In this document: positions 1-8,054 of the stretch, piece by piece
Layout of the letters: the number at the start of each line of letters is the position of its first letter
Numbering within the stretch: the first letter of the stretch is position 1
Origin: a virus
Length of the DNA stretch: 29,965 nt
Reading direction: 5' to 3' (one strand)
Virus record (IMG/VR): IMGVR_UViG_3300018080_008426
Coordinates: 1-29,965 of that record
Program-made: the position numbers and the translations under genes
The notes under the pieces: model-generated
Databases searched by the model: none
What the model was told of the DNA's origin: nothing
Seen by the model: only the letters and a program-made list of their open reading frames with translations

Positions 1-501
1 CCTGTTTCTGTGTTTGGTATACGCTGTCATCCAATCACTAAGCAACTTTATCAAAATGCGTCGCTGTGCCGACCTCGCTGCCGACCACGCTGCCGACCTC
101 GCTGCCGACTCCGCTGCCGACCACGCTGCCGACCACGCTGCCAACTCCGCTGCCGACTCCGCTGCCGACAAATCCTCGTCAGTCACCTTTCCGTCTAACC
201 ACAAACGCTTCACCCTAATCGCGTTCAAAATGCGAACATCAAGTTCCCGACCCTGCCTGCGCTCTCGGCGCAGCGCGCTCTCAGCGCACTTGCACGCAAA
301 CTCATGCAACACCCGCTCTGGAACCAACTCCTCTCTCAAAACCGCCCAGAATCGATCTTCGATTGGAATATTCAAATCAAGAATCTGCGCCGCGGTCAGG
401 TACTTCCTGTGCCCGAATAACTTCTTGACCCGCTCCCGAGTGTATTCTTCGCAAGGATCCCACGACATCACCTCATCAACCGTGCATCTGTACTTTTTCA
501 T
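1..501 (-). CDS. Imm5-like protein with Ala-rich tetrad repeats (truncated by window edge)
   Basis: I translated this by hand: it begins [14 protein letters not shown] and is open for 167 codons to the window edge, so the C-terminus is missing. Residues ~45-110 carry the pattern [11 protein letters not shown] ... [12 protein letters not shown] ... [19 protein letters not shown] recognise this from phage and bacterial proteins usually labelled putative immunity protein (Imm5-like); the name reflects family annotation, and no immunity role is shown. Residues 112-147 are nine tetrads of the type [12 protein letters not shown], expected to form a long helix. The ATG overlaps the primase stop (ATGA), and a purine-rich site (gggaggcgaag) precedes it, so it is probably translated in the same operon. 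Function unknown. Confidence 0.75.
   Translation of the reverse strand, partial: MKKYRCTVDEVMSWDPCEEYTRERVKKLFGHRKYLTAAQILDLNIPIEDRFWAVLREELVPERVLHEFACKCAESALRRERRQGRELDVRILNAIRVKRLWLDGKVTDEDLSAAESAAELAAWSAAWSAAESAARSAAWSAARSAQRRILIKLLSDWMTAYTKHRNR
61..168 (-). repeat. Coding 12-bp tandem repeats (tetrapeptide repeat)
   Basis: Nine imperfect copies of a 12-bp unit of the form TCGGCAGCGnGG encode SAAx tetrads at residues 112-147 of the Imm5-like protein. Units differ mainly in the last codon (GAG, TGG, AGG), so the copies are in frame and under coding constraint. Confidence 0.85.
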
Positions 502-1442
502 CTTCGCCTCCCGCGGTAAAAATCTATCAACTCTCCCGGCCCGAAGTCCGCCGGGTCTTTCCCGTCCGGCATCTCCACAACTTCAATCTCGCGACCCCGA
601 CCAAGCCACCACCGGACCTCGCGCGCGAACTCCCGGCCCGCAAGGTCGCCCTCCTGCCACACCGTGATCTTGTCGCTCCACGCCACCGCCTCCACCTGCT
701 CCTCGGTTAGCGCCGAACCGTTCGCCGCCACCGGGTTGTTGAATTTCACCTGTCCCACCCTTATAGCAGAAATCCATCCCTCAGTAAAGTGCAACTCTTT
801 TATTTTTCTGTCAACCTGATCGAGTCCGAAAAAAACGTGCCGGCCGAACTTGTCGTTCGGCGGCTTCTTCACCTTCGGCTTGCTCCCGTCGTACGACCGC
901 GCGAGCCACGAGACAAGTACGCCGTTCAGCGTAAGCGGCACCCACACGCGCGACCGCCACGGCCAGTCCTTGACCCCGTACCGAACGACGTCGCCCCACT
1001 CGACTCCCCGCCGCTCAAGGTACGACGCGCACCTGGAACCGGCGACGATCGGGCGAACGCTGCGAGGCGAATCGATCCTGACAGGACGATGCCTCGCGAG
1101 CATGCCGTCGCCCTCCTCGCCGACCTTGACGACCGCCGAGGTCGACGACTTCTTAGCGTACTTTACCGCATCCGGGAAATCACAACCGGTCACGTACTGG
1201 ATCAGGTCGTACAGGTCTCCCCCAAACTTGCACGAGTGGCAGAAGTGCAGACCGTGCCGCTCGTCGCCGTACCGCATGCGCCAGGACGGGTTGTTGTCCG
1301 GGTGGTCGCGGTTCGGGCACCTGGCGACCAACTCGTACCCGGTGTCGCGGTCCACCTCGATCCCGAGCCGGTCAAGCAGGTCGGACAGATCAACCGACTC
1401 GCGAATCTCCGCCGGGCTTTTTCTGCGCCTGCGCCGCTTCAT
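498..1442 (-). CDS. DnaG-type primase (CHC2 zinc finger plus TOPRIM), short form
   Basis: It should make RNA primers for phage DNA replication. Residues ~36-80 form a CHC2-type zinc-binding domain: C42-x4-H47 then C68-x2-C71, with the usual HPD..PS and GGD..DLI surroundings. Residues ~215-300 look like the TOPRIM catalytic core: E221-G222, then ANGSALTEEQ, then EGD-x-AG at 264-269, and GKDPADF near the end. The first acid of the usual DGD is Glu here. At 314 residues it lacks the C-terminal helicase-binding domain of cellular DnaG. I chose the ATG at 1442 (MKRRRRRKS) because GAGGAG lies 3 nt upstream and it gives an ATGA overlap with the preceding gene. DnaB, DnaC-like and DnaN genes lie just upstream in the same direction. 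Confidence 0.9.
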   Translation of the reverse strand: MKRRRRRKSPAEIRESVDLSDLLDRLGIEVDRDTGYELVARCPNRDHPDNNPSWRMRYGDERHGLHFCHSCKFGGDLYDLIQYVTGCDFPDAVKYAKKSSTSAVVKVGEEGDGMLARHRPVRIDSPRSVRPIVAGSRCASYLERRGVEWGDVVRYGVKDWPWRSRVWVPLTLNGVLVSWLARSYDGSKPKVKKPPNDKFGRHVFFGLDQVDRKIKELHFTEGWISAIRVGQVKFNNPVAANGSALTEEQVEAVAWSDKITVWQEGDLAGREFAREVRWWLGRGREIEVVEMPDGKDPADFGPGELIDFYRGRRR

Positions 1443-1606
1443 GTTCTCCTCGGACTCTTGCACTTGACCGACTTCTTCATCGCCTCCAGCATCGGCTCCG
1501 CCCTCGCGAGGTAGTCCAGCGTCAGCCGCATGAACTCAACGAACAACTCATGCGACCTGTCAGTGCGCCGCTTGAGACGCTCATACTTGGCCTTCCAGTC
1601 AGTCAT
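1439..1606 (-). CDS. Small hypothetical protein (55 aa)
   Basis: It begins MTDWKAKYERLKRR. The protein is helical-looking, with a Lys/Arg-rich N-terminus, a middle segment (ELFVEFMRLTLDYLARAEP) that could form an amphipathic helix, and a basic tail. The start at 1606 is chosen because GGGAGG lies just upstream and ATG overlaps the previous stop as ATGA; it also overlaps the primase start the same way. Wedged between a Cys-rich protein and the primase, it is probably co-translated with both. I do not recognise a family. Confidence 0.7.
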   Translation of the reverse strand: MTDWKAKYERLKRRTDRSHELFVEFMRLTLDYLARAEPMLEAMKKSVKCKSPRRT

Positions 1607-1887
1607 TCCGCCTCCCACTCTACAAAACGACTCTGCCACCACCGCCTTTTCTTGAACCACTTGCAGTCATTTTTTATGTTTATCCTGCTGGGGCGCTCGT
1701 TGTAGACCACAACCGGTCGGTGCCACCCGACAGTGTCGCAGAAGTTCTCTGGGTGTGTACACACGCACAGATCCTCCCGCTCCTGGGTCGGCAATATATC
1801 GTTTATAAATCTACCGGCCTGACGCTCGACTCTTTCCTTCAAATACCTGCAATCCCGGCAATAAACCCTTTTCGTTTTACTTTTCAT
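1603..1887 (-). CDS. Small Cys-rich, possibly zinc-binding protein (94 aa)
   Basis: It has C10-x2-C13 near the N-terminus (YCRDCRY), then C41-x-C43 and C50, and finally an NDCKWF motif (C75). This Cys layout suggests one or two structural metal sites. Small CxxC proteins ending in C-x-W-F are frequent in phage early regions but have no settled function. The start ATG follows GGGAGGAG and lies 3 nt after the DnaB stop. No homologue recognised; function unknown. Confidence 0.75.
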   Translation of the reverse strand: MKSKTKRVYCRDCRYLKERVERQAGRFINDILPTQEREDLCVCTHPENFCDTVGWHRPVVVYNERPSRINIKNDCKWFKKRRWWQSRFVEWEAE

Positions 1888-1890
1888 CTC

Positions 1891-3258
1891 TCACTCCTCC
1901 CTCAAAAACGACGCGCCCGGCCGCAGGTCCGCGGCCTCGGCGAGTCTCGGCTTGATCAACCTGCACGTCTCCGGCTGAAACCTGGCGACCATCGTCACCT
2001 GGTCCTCGCCAAGCTTCTGCTTGCCGATCGTGACCTCCATGACGTCGCCCTTCGGCGTGCGCGGCTTGAACACCTTCTCCCGGTGGACGAACAGGACCGT
2101 GTCGGCGAACTCCTCGTACGCCCCGGACTGCTTCAGGTCGTTCAGCGTCGGCCGGCGTGCCTTGTCCTTGCTCCGGTCCTCCACGCGGCGGTGGAGCTGC
2201 TGCACGACGATGTTGTGCGTGCCGGTGGACTTGCCGATCTCATAGAACGCCCCGACAGCCGCGCTGATCTGCTCAGGGTTAGTGTTCTTAAGCGCACGCT
2301 GCCAGATGTCCCAGATGGCGATGTCGTACGCGCCCTGCGACAGAACCTCGCCCATCTTGTCGACCGCCGCCTCGTTGCTCCACTTGCCAGCCCGGATGAG
2401 CGACCGGATCGGGTTGTCGATTATCGTCAGCCTGCCACCCTCGAACAGCCACTCGACCGCGCGCTCGACCTTGTTGTGCTGCGCGTCCGTCAGGTCCTCC
2501 GGGTTCTTCAGGATCAACTTCTTGTCGATGCCGGTGACGCACGCGACCAGCAGGTTCAAGATGTACTCCCTGCCCTTCTCCAGCGCGCCAATCAGCACCC
2601 GGCTCTCCTCAAGCCTGCGCAGCCGACGGGCCGTGTCGATCATCAGCATCGTCTTGCCCATGCGTGGACGGCCGGCGACGACCGTGATGCTCCCCGGCGC
2701 GTACCCCTCGGTCAGCACTCCGTCGAGCGGCTCGTACCCGGTGGACACGAACAGACCCGACTCGCCAGACCGGCGCCTGCGGTACGACTCCAGCCAGTCA
2801 TCGCCCGAGTCCGCATCCCCCGAGCGCAGCGGCGCGTCCTTGAGTCCCTGCAAGAGTGCCCGCGCGTCCGCCACCACCTCGTCATACTCCGCCTCCGGAT
2901 CCTCCGCGGACTCGACCACGTCCTTCGCCGCGTCCTTCACGCGAGCCCGCGCGGCGTCCCGACGGAGCGCGTCCAGCCTGCGGTCAAGATCAACCGGCGG
3001 GTCCGCCTCGAACAGCTCGCGCAGCTTCTCCAGTCCCCCGAACTCCCGACCATCGGTCCTGGTTGCCACGTCGGTCGGGGCTGGCTCGACGCCGTCCTCC
3101 TCGCACTTCGCGACCGCCGCGAAGATCACGCGGTGCTTCGCACCGAAGAAATCCTGCGGCTTCGCGCACGCGAGCGCGCGCCTGCGCGAATCATCGTCAC
3201 GAAGGATGGCAACGAGGATGGCCTGCTCGTTGACTATGTCGTACTTGCGTCGGGGCAT
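1891..3258 (-). CDS. dnaB: Replicative DNA helicase, DnaB family
   Basis: This is the 5'-3' hexameric helicase of the phage replisome. Residues ~5-100 match a DnaB N-terminal domain (EQAILVAIL ... AIFAAV-type pattern). The RecA-like core follows: Walker A GRPRMGKT at 196-203, a Walker B strand ending in D317 (YDIAIWDIW), then VVQQLHRRVEDR and the DnaB signature region LNDLKQSGAYEEFADTVLFVHRE (segments at ~372-393), which in the family reads as DLRESGxIEQDAD. Length (455) is normal for the family. The ATG directly follows the stop of the pentapeptide gene (TAAATG) with AAAAGGAAA upstream. The helicase loader, clamp and primase are all within 4 kb. Confidence 0.95.
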   Translation of the reverse strand: MPRRKYDIVNEQAILVAILRDDDSRRRALACAKPQDFFGAKHRVIFAAVAKCEEDGVEPAPTDVATRTDGREFGGLEKLRELFEADPPVDLDRRLDALRRDAARARVKDAAKDVVESAEDPEAEYDEVVADARALLQGLKDAPLRSGDADSGDDWLESYRRRRSGESGLFVSTGYEPLDGVLTEGYAPGSITVVAGRPRMGKTMLMIDTARRLRRLEESRVLIGALEKGREYILNLLVACVTGIDKKLILKNPEDLTDAQHNKVERAVEWLFEGGRLTIIDNPIRSLIRAGKWSNEAAVDKMGEVLSQGAYDIAIWDIWQRALKNTNPEQISAAVGAFYEIGKSTGTHNIVVQQLHRRVEDRSKDKARRPTLNDLKQSGAYEEFADTVLFVHREKVFKPRTPKGDVMEVTIGKQKLGEDQVTMVARFQPETCRLIKPRLAEAADLRPGASFLREE

Positions 3259-3879
3259 TTATTTCCTTTTTGCATATCCGTCATCGCCACGTTCCCACCC
3301 TTCAAGGTCCGCTCCGGAAAGGTACGCTCCAGAAAGGTCCGCTCCAGAAAGGTCCGCTCCAGAAAGGTCCGCTCTGGAAAGGTACGCTCCAGAAAGGTCC
3401 GCTCCAGAAAGGTTCGCTCTGGAAAGGTTCGCTCTGGAAAGGTACGCTCCGGAAAGATCCGCTCTGGAAAGGTACGCTCCGGAAAGATCCGCTCTGGAAA
3501 GGTGCGGTCTCGTCGCAGCCACCCAAATCCGAATGTCGATACACTCCCACGGCTCGACAACACCTAGTTCCCGAAATTGCCGGCACACGACCTTGTCTTC
3601 GAGACTTCCCTCGATCTCCCGAACTTCCACCAACGCGACCCGCAGTCCCCGCCACTTCAGAGGGTCGCTCGTGGCGTGGTATCCACACTCGCACACCTCG
3701 ACTTCGCCGTCAATCCTCGGAGACCACTCTCCGCACCTTCCCTCAATCGCCGGACTTAGACGGAAACTACGGTCCCCTCCGTTGCAGCTCCGTCCGTACT
3801 GGTCCGATACTCGCCAGAACAATCGCCTTTCCTTCAACGCCTTGAGCGCCGCTCGCTTTGCATTCGACTTTAGAATCAT
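3259..3879 (-). CDS. Pentapeptide-repeat protein with an N-terminal companion domain
   Basis: Residues 126-195 are 14 near-perfect pentapeptides of the A(D/N/Y)LS(R/G) type, the pattern that folds into a right-handed quadrilateral beta-helix; some such proteins (MfpA, Qnr) mimic DNA and bind gyrase. Residues 1-120 form a separate domain with C63-x-C65-G-Y-H68, W76 and ALVEV (82-86). The same C/G-H/W/VEV pattern occurs in the C-terminal domain of the hexad-repeat protein at 11539-12375. It lies between the helicase loader and helicase genes. The start has GGGAGG 5 nt upstream. A TGTAT-TTACA inverted repeat sits 16 bp before the start. The role in this phage is unknown; gyrase or DNA mimicry is only a suggestion from the family. 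Confidence 0.9.
   Translation of the reverse strand: MILKSNAKRAALKALKERRLFWRVSDQYGRSCNGGDRSFRLSPAIEGRCGEWSPRIDGEVEVCECGYHATSDPLKWRGLRVALVEVREIEGSLEDKVVCRQFRELGVVEPWECIDIRIWVAATRPHLSRADLSGAYLSRADLSGAYLSRANLSRANLSGADLSGAYLSRADLSGADLSGADLSGAYLSGADLEGWERGDDGYAKRK
3295..3504 (-). repeat. Coding 15-bp tandem repeats (pentapeptide repeat)
   Basis: Fourteen imperfect 15-bp units, read on the plus strand as ggtccgctccagaaa and variants, encode the pentapeptides. Copies differ at the same few bases, giving D/Y/N and R/G choices, which suggests copy-number change and gene conversion within the array. Confidence 0.9.
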
Positions 3880-3894
3880 CTCGACCTCCCGTCG

Positions 3895-3913
3895 TGTATT
3901 AACAGTTTTTACA
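3895..3913 (-). promoter_or_regulatory. Inverted repeat resembling the phage operator (one mismatch)
   Basis: TGTAT-N9-TTACA just upstream of the pentapeptide gene, overlapping the last codons of the helicase-loader gene. Together with its flank it closely matches the site at 27686-27704 (both read TGTATTAACA then, after 4 nt, TACATTCT). I see no convincing -35/-10 pair here, so a promoter is not claimed. Confidence 0.45.
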
Positions 3914-4520
3914 TTCTCAACCGCATGTCCTCGCCGCCGACCGGGACGAACTCGCCCATCTCCCTCAGCCGACCGACGATCCGCGGGCCGTACTCGTCAC
4001 CGAGCCACTGCTCCAGCGCGTCTGGCTCAAAGTTCGTGGTCACGACCGTCGGCGCCCTGGCGCGCAGCCTGCCGTCGATCAGAATGTACAGGCACTCCAG
4101 CGCGCGGTCAGTCCGCTTCTCAGCCCCAAGGTCATCCAAAACCAGGACGGGCACCTCGTCGGGGTCCGCCAGCCGCAGCACCTCGTCCGTGTCCCTGCGC
4201 GGGATGCAGACGGTCGGCAAAACCTGCGAGAACAGGCCGCGCTGGGTCACCATGAAGTGCGCGACCGCGTTCCCGAGATGGGTCTTGCCCACCCCGGTCG
4301 GACCGAACAGGACGGGAGGCTTCGACGCGAGCGGCTGCCCGAAGTGCGTGCACCAGTCTACGCACTTCGTCAGTGCCCTCGTCTTTCCCTTCAGCGACTC
4401 GAAAGTGTCGAATGTCATGCGGGGGTCGACTCCGCCCTCGGCGAACATCCGCTCAGTCGGTCCGCCACCGCCGGTCGAAGTCGCTCCCGGCTTTCGCGAT
4501 CCCTTTTTGCCCCTCGCCAT
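3909..4520 (-). CDS. DnaC/IstB-type helicase loader ATPase
   Basis: This AAA+ ATPase should load the phage DnaB helicase onto DNA. Walker A is GPTGVGKT (73-80), Walker B VLVLDDLG (D129, D130), sensor-1 region VVTTNF (N163), and a likely arginine finger in YGPRIVGRL (R180/R184). The first ~30 residues are a basic, Gly-rich tail ([10 protein letters not shown]). Length 203 suits a loader with a short N-terminal region. The start is fixed by AGGAGG 5 nt upstream; this makes its first 68 nt overlap the end of the upstream gene, a long overlap for this genome. Co-location with DnaB, DnaN and primase supports the role. Confidence 0.9.
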   Translation of the reverse strand: MARGKKGSRKPGATSTGGGGPTERMFAEGGVDPRMTFDTFESLKGKTRALTKCVDWCTHFGQPLASKPPVLFGPTGVGKTHLGNAVAHFMVTQRGLFSQVLPTVCIPRRDTDEVLRLADPDEVPVLVLDDLGAEKRTDRALECLYILIDGRLRARAPTVVTTNFEPDALEQWLGDEYGPRIVGRLREMGEFVPVGGEDMRLRM

Positions 4521-4794
4521 CCTTGCCTCCTGCGTACTGATCGACCTGCGCCAGGAACACCTTCAGCGGGTGTCGGCGCTGGGTCAGCCACCTGCTCCGG
4601 TCTGTCAAATAATTATACAGGCGCCTGCGTGCCTCGTCGAGCCCGAGCGCGTCGACGATCTCGGTCGCGTTGCGCCGGTCGCGCCCGGTCATGCGCGCGA
4701 GGCACGGCGAGCGGTACCTGCCCGCCCACCCCTCGCGGTAGCACTCCAGCAGCGCATTGACCAGGCGCTGAATCGATGAACGTCCGCGCGGCAT
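4453..4794 (-). CDS. Hypothetical basic protein between clamp and helicase loader (113 aa)
   Basis: It begins MPRGRSSIQRLVNALL. It is strongly basic and mostly helical by eye, with YREGWAGRYRSP and LYNYLTDRSRWLTQRRHPLKVFL as notable segments. It starts 4 nt after the sliding-clamp stop and runs 68 nt into the helicase-loader gene in another frame. Its place suggests a replication accessory role, for example DNA binding or a loader partner, but that is inference from position only. No family recognised. Confidence 0.7.
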   Translation of the reverse strand: MPRGRSSIQRLVNALLECYREGWAGRYRSPCLARMTGRDRRNATEIVDALGLDEARRRLYNYLTDRSRWLTQRRHPLKVFLAQVDQYAGGKDGEGQKGIAKAGSDFDRRWRTD

Positions 4795-4798
4795 GCTT

Positions 4799-6028
4799 TC
4801 ACATCCTCATCGGCATCACGAACGCCATGCGCCCGTGCCCTACGTCGATCACGTAAGGTCCGCCGCAAAATGCGGTTTCGCCCTTCACCTTCACCGGCCT
4901 GCCCCGGTCATCCTCGCCGTCCTCCAGGTCGTACTCCTTCACGTGAATCAGAACCTCCCCGTCCGCCACCGACAGCGGCTCGACAAGGTAGTTGACGTTC
5001 ACGTTCAGAGTCAACGGCCCGCCGTCCATCCGCGATACCTCCAGCGGCAACTCGACCTCGACCTCCGGGTCGTCGATGTCCTCGCGAGTCGCAGCGACGA
5101 CCGGCTTGCCGGACTCGATCCGGATCCTCACCCCGCCGTTCCGCTTCGGTGCGAATTTCGCCGCCTGCTTGATCGCCTTGAGCAGCGCCTTGCCGTCCTC
5201 GGCGTGAAGCAAAACCTCCGCCTTGGTGGTGGTCGGGTCCCAGATGACCTGCATGTACTCGGGGAACTGCCCGTCGATGTACCTGGTGATCAGCCTCCAG
5301 CCGTCCTCGGTCTCGATGTAGGCGTACTTCGGGTTGTCCCCGAACGTGCTGAATGAGTAGCCCGGGATCTCGCCCCTGCGGTTGCTCATGCGAACCAGGA
5401 AACCCATCGCCGCCGCCGGCAGGAGCGCGGTGCCGCTCAGCGCCGACGCGTCGACCACGTGGAGCCGGTGGCCGTCGGTCGCGACTATCTTGCCGCGCTC
5501 GCCGTCGAAGTACGCGGCGTTCAGGTTGTAGCGGGTCTCGTCCGTGCTCATGCACTGCGCGACGAACTTCAGGTCCGCACCCTCGTCGTCCTTGTCCGGG
5601 TCGCACTCGCAGACGACCTGCTCGTCCCCGTCCATTGACGGGACCGGCGGGAACTCCTCCGGGTCGACCGACCGCGGCAGCCTCACGGTCACGCCGACCG
5701 ACGCGACCGTGACACTCAGCGCCCCCGCGTCCCCGGATGCCAGCCTGACGGTCGTGTTCCCGGTCACCCCCGACAGCGCCTTGTGCAGGTCCTTCGACTT
5801 CACGCACGTGTCCAGCTCGCCCTCGACGACCTGGCTGCACTGATTGGTCAGCACGCGCGTCACGCGCGACTCCAGGTCCGTCGCCTCCAGCGTCAACCGA
5901 TCGCCGTCGCCCGTGATCCTGATTGTGTTGCACACTTCGAGCGTGCTGTTTCCCGTCAGGCGCTTCAACTCCGCGATCGTGTCTTTCAGTGTCGCGTAGT
6001 CAACCGTGTACTCCGATCTCTTTTTCAT
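4799..6028 (-). CDS. dnaN: DNA polymerase III sliding clamp (beta subunit)
   Basis: This is the ring-shaped processivity clamp that tethers a polymerase to DNA. Recognisable are the beta-clamp signatures ATDGHRLHVVDA (~residues 190-200), the preceding RYNLNAAYFDG, the later DGQFPEY segment, and a C-terminus ending MPMRM, close to the cellular MPMRL that forms part of the peptide-binding pocket. At 409 residues it is slightly longer than bacterial clamps, from an acidic insert (ECDPDKDDEGAD). GGGAGG lies 4 nt before the ATG. It heads a transcription unit with its own promoter (6062-6090) and an overlapping operator-like repeat. A phage-encoded clamp implies a polymerase gene outside this window or use of the host enzyme. 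Confidence 0.95.
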   Translation of the reverse strand: MKKRSEYTVDYATLKDTIAELKRLTGNSTLEVCNTIRITGDGDRLTLEATDLESRVTRVLTNQCSQVVEGELDTCVKSKDLHKALSGVTGNTTVRLASGDAGALSVTVASVGVTVRLPRSVDPEEFPPVPSMDGDEQVVCECDPDKDDEGADLKFVAQCMSTDETRYNLNAAYFDGERGKIVATDGHRLHVVDASALSGTALLPAAAMGFLVRMSNRRGEIPGYSFSTFGDNPKYAYIETEDGWRLITRYIDGQFPEYMQVIWDPTTTKAEVLLHAEDGKALLKAIKQAAKFAPKRNGGVRIRIESGKPVVAATREDIDDPEVEVELPLEVSRMDGGPLTLNVNVNYLVEPLSVADGEVLIHVKEYDLEDGEDDRGRPVKVKGETAFCGGPYVIDVGHGRMAFVMPMRM

Positions 6029-6051
6029 CTCGACCTCCCGTTCTCAGTTTT

Positions 6052-6069
6052 TGTATTAAGCATTATACA
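6052..6069 (-). promoter_or_regulatory. Candidate operator overlapping the dnaN promoter
   Basis: Perfect inverted repeat TGTAT-N8-ATACA, with the same arm sequence and spacing as the repeat in front of the helix-turn-helix gene (16057-16076). It covers the -10 box, as expected for a repressor site. Confidence 0.6.
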
Positions 6070-6090
6070 CTTCCTCGCTGACAAAGCAAA
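6062..6090 (-). promoter_or_regulatory. Promoter for dnaN
   Basis: On the minus strand, -35 TTTGCT (6085-6090), 17 bp, then -10 TATAAT (6062-6067). The -10 is perfect consensus. Transcription would start about 6055, giving a ~25-nt leader before the Shine-Dalgarno. Confidence 0.75.
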
Positions 6091-6112
6091 CTCTTTTTTC
6101 TTGGGTGGCGAT

Positions 6113-6147
6113 CTCCCCCCGCTGGCGGTTTTTGCCAGCGGGGGGAG
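6113..6147 (-). terminator. Strong hairpin between the SF2 helicase gene and dnaN
   Basis: A perfect 14-bp stem (ctccccccgctggc / gccagcggggggag) with a 7-nt loop. It lies downstream of the SF2 helicase gene and upstream of the dnaN promoter, where a terminator is expected. Neither side has a good U-run on the transcript, so termination may be Rho-assisted, or the stem may serve replication. Confidence 0.5.
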
Positions 6148-6291
6148 TCTCTCGGTATTTATTTTCACTCGTCGATCCCTTAACCTCACAGAAAAGTCTT
6201 TAACAAACTTTAACAACCTTAAAAGTGTTAACGGCCGATCGCTTATAGCTGACGCGCGCGACTACCTTATTAATAAGCAAGCGCATACGCG
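6148..6291. repeat. AT-rich non-coding segment with tandem repeats and a palindrome
   Basis: The segment holds tandem 10-mers CTTTAACAAA and CTTTAACAAC (6198-6217), then cttaaaagtgttaac, and a perfect 12-bp palindrome CTTATTAATAAG (6266-6277). No ORF or clear promoter is seen. It lies in the replication cluster next to dnaN, so a replication origin or regulator-binding region is possible. Confidence 0.45.
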
Positions 6292-7815
6292 TCACTCGAC
6301 TACCTCCAGGTCGCTGCAGACCGTCCGCAGGCCATTAAAAAACTTTTTCAGCTTGCGCTCCCTTCGCCGCTTCCCGTCGTCGTCGGAGTACCGCGGCCAC
6401 AGCTTTCGATCCCAGAAGTAAACCGCGACGCCCTCCTTTTTCCGCGACCCGTGCTTCCTCGCCGCCCGGCCGACCATCTGCGTCAGTCGCTTCGGGTGCT
6501 GGTGAACCGGGCAGGTCAGAATGACGTGCGTGAGGTTCGGTACGTCGAGCCCCTCGTCAGCCACCTTCGTTCCGATCCCGACCTTGATCTTCCCGGCACG
6601 CAGGCCGTCGATGGTCTTCTCCAGCATCTTCTTGTTCTCGGCCCCGCCGACCATCACGCCGGCCCGGATCCCGACCTTCCCGAGTCGCTGGTGCCAGTCG
6701 AAGCACGCCTCTACCCGCTCGGTCAGCATCAGGATCCTGGTGTCCCTGACGGACGCGATTTCGCGCACCTTCTCCAGGATTAGCGCGTTTCTGTCGTCGT
6801 CGTTCACCAGCCTGGTAACCATTCCCATCCAGTCGGGTATTTCGTTCGCGTCCCGGCTCGCCGCGTATTCCTCGTCGAAGTAATTTGTCGGCACGACCTC
6901 CATGCGAACCGAGACCAGCCGGTCAAGTTCGACAAGCTCCTCCTTCGTGATCTCGTGAGCGACCGGGCCAAACGTCTCGTGAAGCAGGTACTCTTTGCCG
7001 TCCTTGCGTTTGATTGTCGCTGAGCAGCCCCACCGCCACCTCGCCGGAAACATCTCGGCGACCGCGTTGTGGGTGCGTGCCGGGACGTGGTGGCATTCGT
7101 CGGTAACAATCAAGCCGAACTGATCTACCCAATGCGGAGGAGACTTCCCCATGTGGCGCCACAACGTCTGCTGTGTGGCGACCGTCACCGGCCTGATGTT
7201 TTCCTCTTTTCCGCCGCCAATCGTTCCGGCCGTGACCCCGAGGAACTCCGCGATCCTCGTCTCCCACTGCCGCATCAGCTCGCGCGTGTGCACGACGATC
7301 AGCACCGGCTGCCGCAGTCTAGCGATCGCGCCGATCATGCAGACCGTCTTGCCCCCGCCGCACGGGCCTTTCAGCACCCCGCCGGTCGTCAGGAGCAGGT
7401 CGTCAACCGCTCGCTCCTGGAACGGGTACAGGTCCTTCTTGAGCCGCAGGTCCACCTCCTCATGCTTGACCGTGCGGTCCCAGATTGGTCTCATCTCCAT
7501 TTTACGGCCGTCGAGAATTTTCCTGACTTCAGACAGCACCCCGCGCGGCAGGAGTAGCCAGCCGTCCTCGATTCGCCACGATCTGATCTTCGGGTCGATG
7601 TCTCCGGTCCACACCCCCATCGCGCGCTTCTTGAAGAACTCCGGGTTGTCGTGCGTGTACCTCGCGCGCAGCGCCGCGGCAGTCCCGGAGCCCAAATCGT
7701 CCAGGTTCAGCCGCAGGTGGGTGTCCAGGACGGCCCTGACGGTCATTTTCCGCCCGTCTAAGGCCCTCAGACCCCTCTGAGCGGGTTGGTTAGCGTCTGT
7801 TCCCTTCGGACGCAT
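6292..7815 (-). CDS. SF2 DNA helicase (DEAH-like, XPB/UvsW type)
   Basis: An ATP-dependent helicase or translocase for recombination, repair or origin activation. Motif I is GPCGGGKT (150-157), motif II DECHH (239-243), motif III SAT (GCSATIKRKDG), and motif VI QMVGRAARKHG near the C-terminus, with a VGIGTKVADEGLDVP segment typical of motif V. The N-terminal ~120 residues include a segment (IRSWRIEDGWLLLPRGV) resembling the N-terminal region of UvsW/XPB-type enzymes. I chose the ATG at 7815 (MRPKGTDANQ) because AGGAGG lies 7 nt upstream; an upstream in-frame alternative start would remove that spacing. It follows a small Cys-rich gene and is the last gene before the non-coding segment at 6.1-6.3 kb. 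Confidence 0.92.
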   Translation of the reverse strand: MRPKGTDANQPAQRGLRALDGRKMTVRAVLDTHLRLNLDDLGSGTAAALRARYTHDNPEFFKKRAMGVWTGDIDPKIRSWRIEDGWLLLPRGVLSEVRKILDGRKMEMRPIWDRTVKHEEVDLRLKKDLYPFQERAVDDLLLTTGGVLKGPCGGGKTVCMIGAIARLRQPVLIVVHTRELMRQWETRIAEFLGVTAGTIGGGKEENIRPVTVATQQTLWRHMGKSPPHWVDQFGLIVTDECHHVPARTHNAVAEMFPARWRWGCSATIKRKDGKEYLLHETFGPVAHEITKEELVELDRLVSVRMEVVPTNYFDEEYAASRDANEIPDWMGMVTRLVNDDDRNALILEKVREIASVRDTRILMLTERVEACFDWHQRLGKVGIRAGVMVGGAENKKMLEKTIDGLRAGKIKVGIGTKVADEGLDVPNLTHVILTCPVHQHPKRLTQMVGRAARKHGSRKKEGVAVYFWDRKLWPRYSDDDGKRRRERKLKKFFNGLRTVCSDLEVVE

Positions 7816-7846
7816 CCTGCGGCCTCCTATGACCTCACATGTCCTT

Positions 7847-8035
7847 TCACGTCCACCCATTGTCCCAGATCGGCACCCACTCCTCGCAGTACCCGTCGCG
7901 GATCCGCTGGCGGTTCAGGTCCTTCGCCTTCGGAGTGCGCCGGCCCCGCCAGTTCTTTTCGTCGGCTGGGCACCTGTCACCGTTTTTGTTCTCGCACAGC
8001 TCGCACTTCAACTCGCCACTCTTGCCCCTCGGCAT
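7847..8035 (-). CDS. Small Cys-rich protein, paralogue of 12359-12547 (62 aa)
   Basis: MPRGKSGELK is followed by C11-x2-C14, C22 and a late C50-E-E-W-V-P. The 62-residue protein at 12359-12547 has the same length, the same start (MPRGK), C10-x2-C13, C19 and C44-V-D-W-A-P, so the two are probably paralogues with one metal site. The ATG follows AGGGAGG. Function unknown; binding nucleic acid or a host protein is possible for such small zinc folds. Confidence 0.75.
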   Translation of the reverse strand: MPRGKSGELKCELCENKNGDRCPADEKNWRGRRTPKAKDLNRQRIRDGYCEEWVPIWDNGWT

Positions 8036-8054
8036 GACCGGCCTCCCTGGATGT

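Noticed and set aside
1720-4255. Long plus-strand reading frames opposite dnaB and the pentapeptide gene (600+ codons)
   Set aside because: They are antisense to well-supported minus-strand genes with motifs, have Arg/Ser/Pro/Leu-rich low-quality composition and lack ribosome sites; they arise from high GC in third positions.
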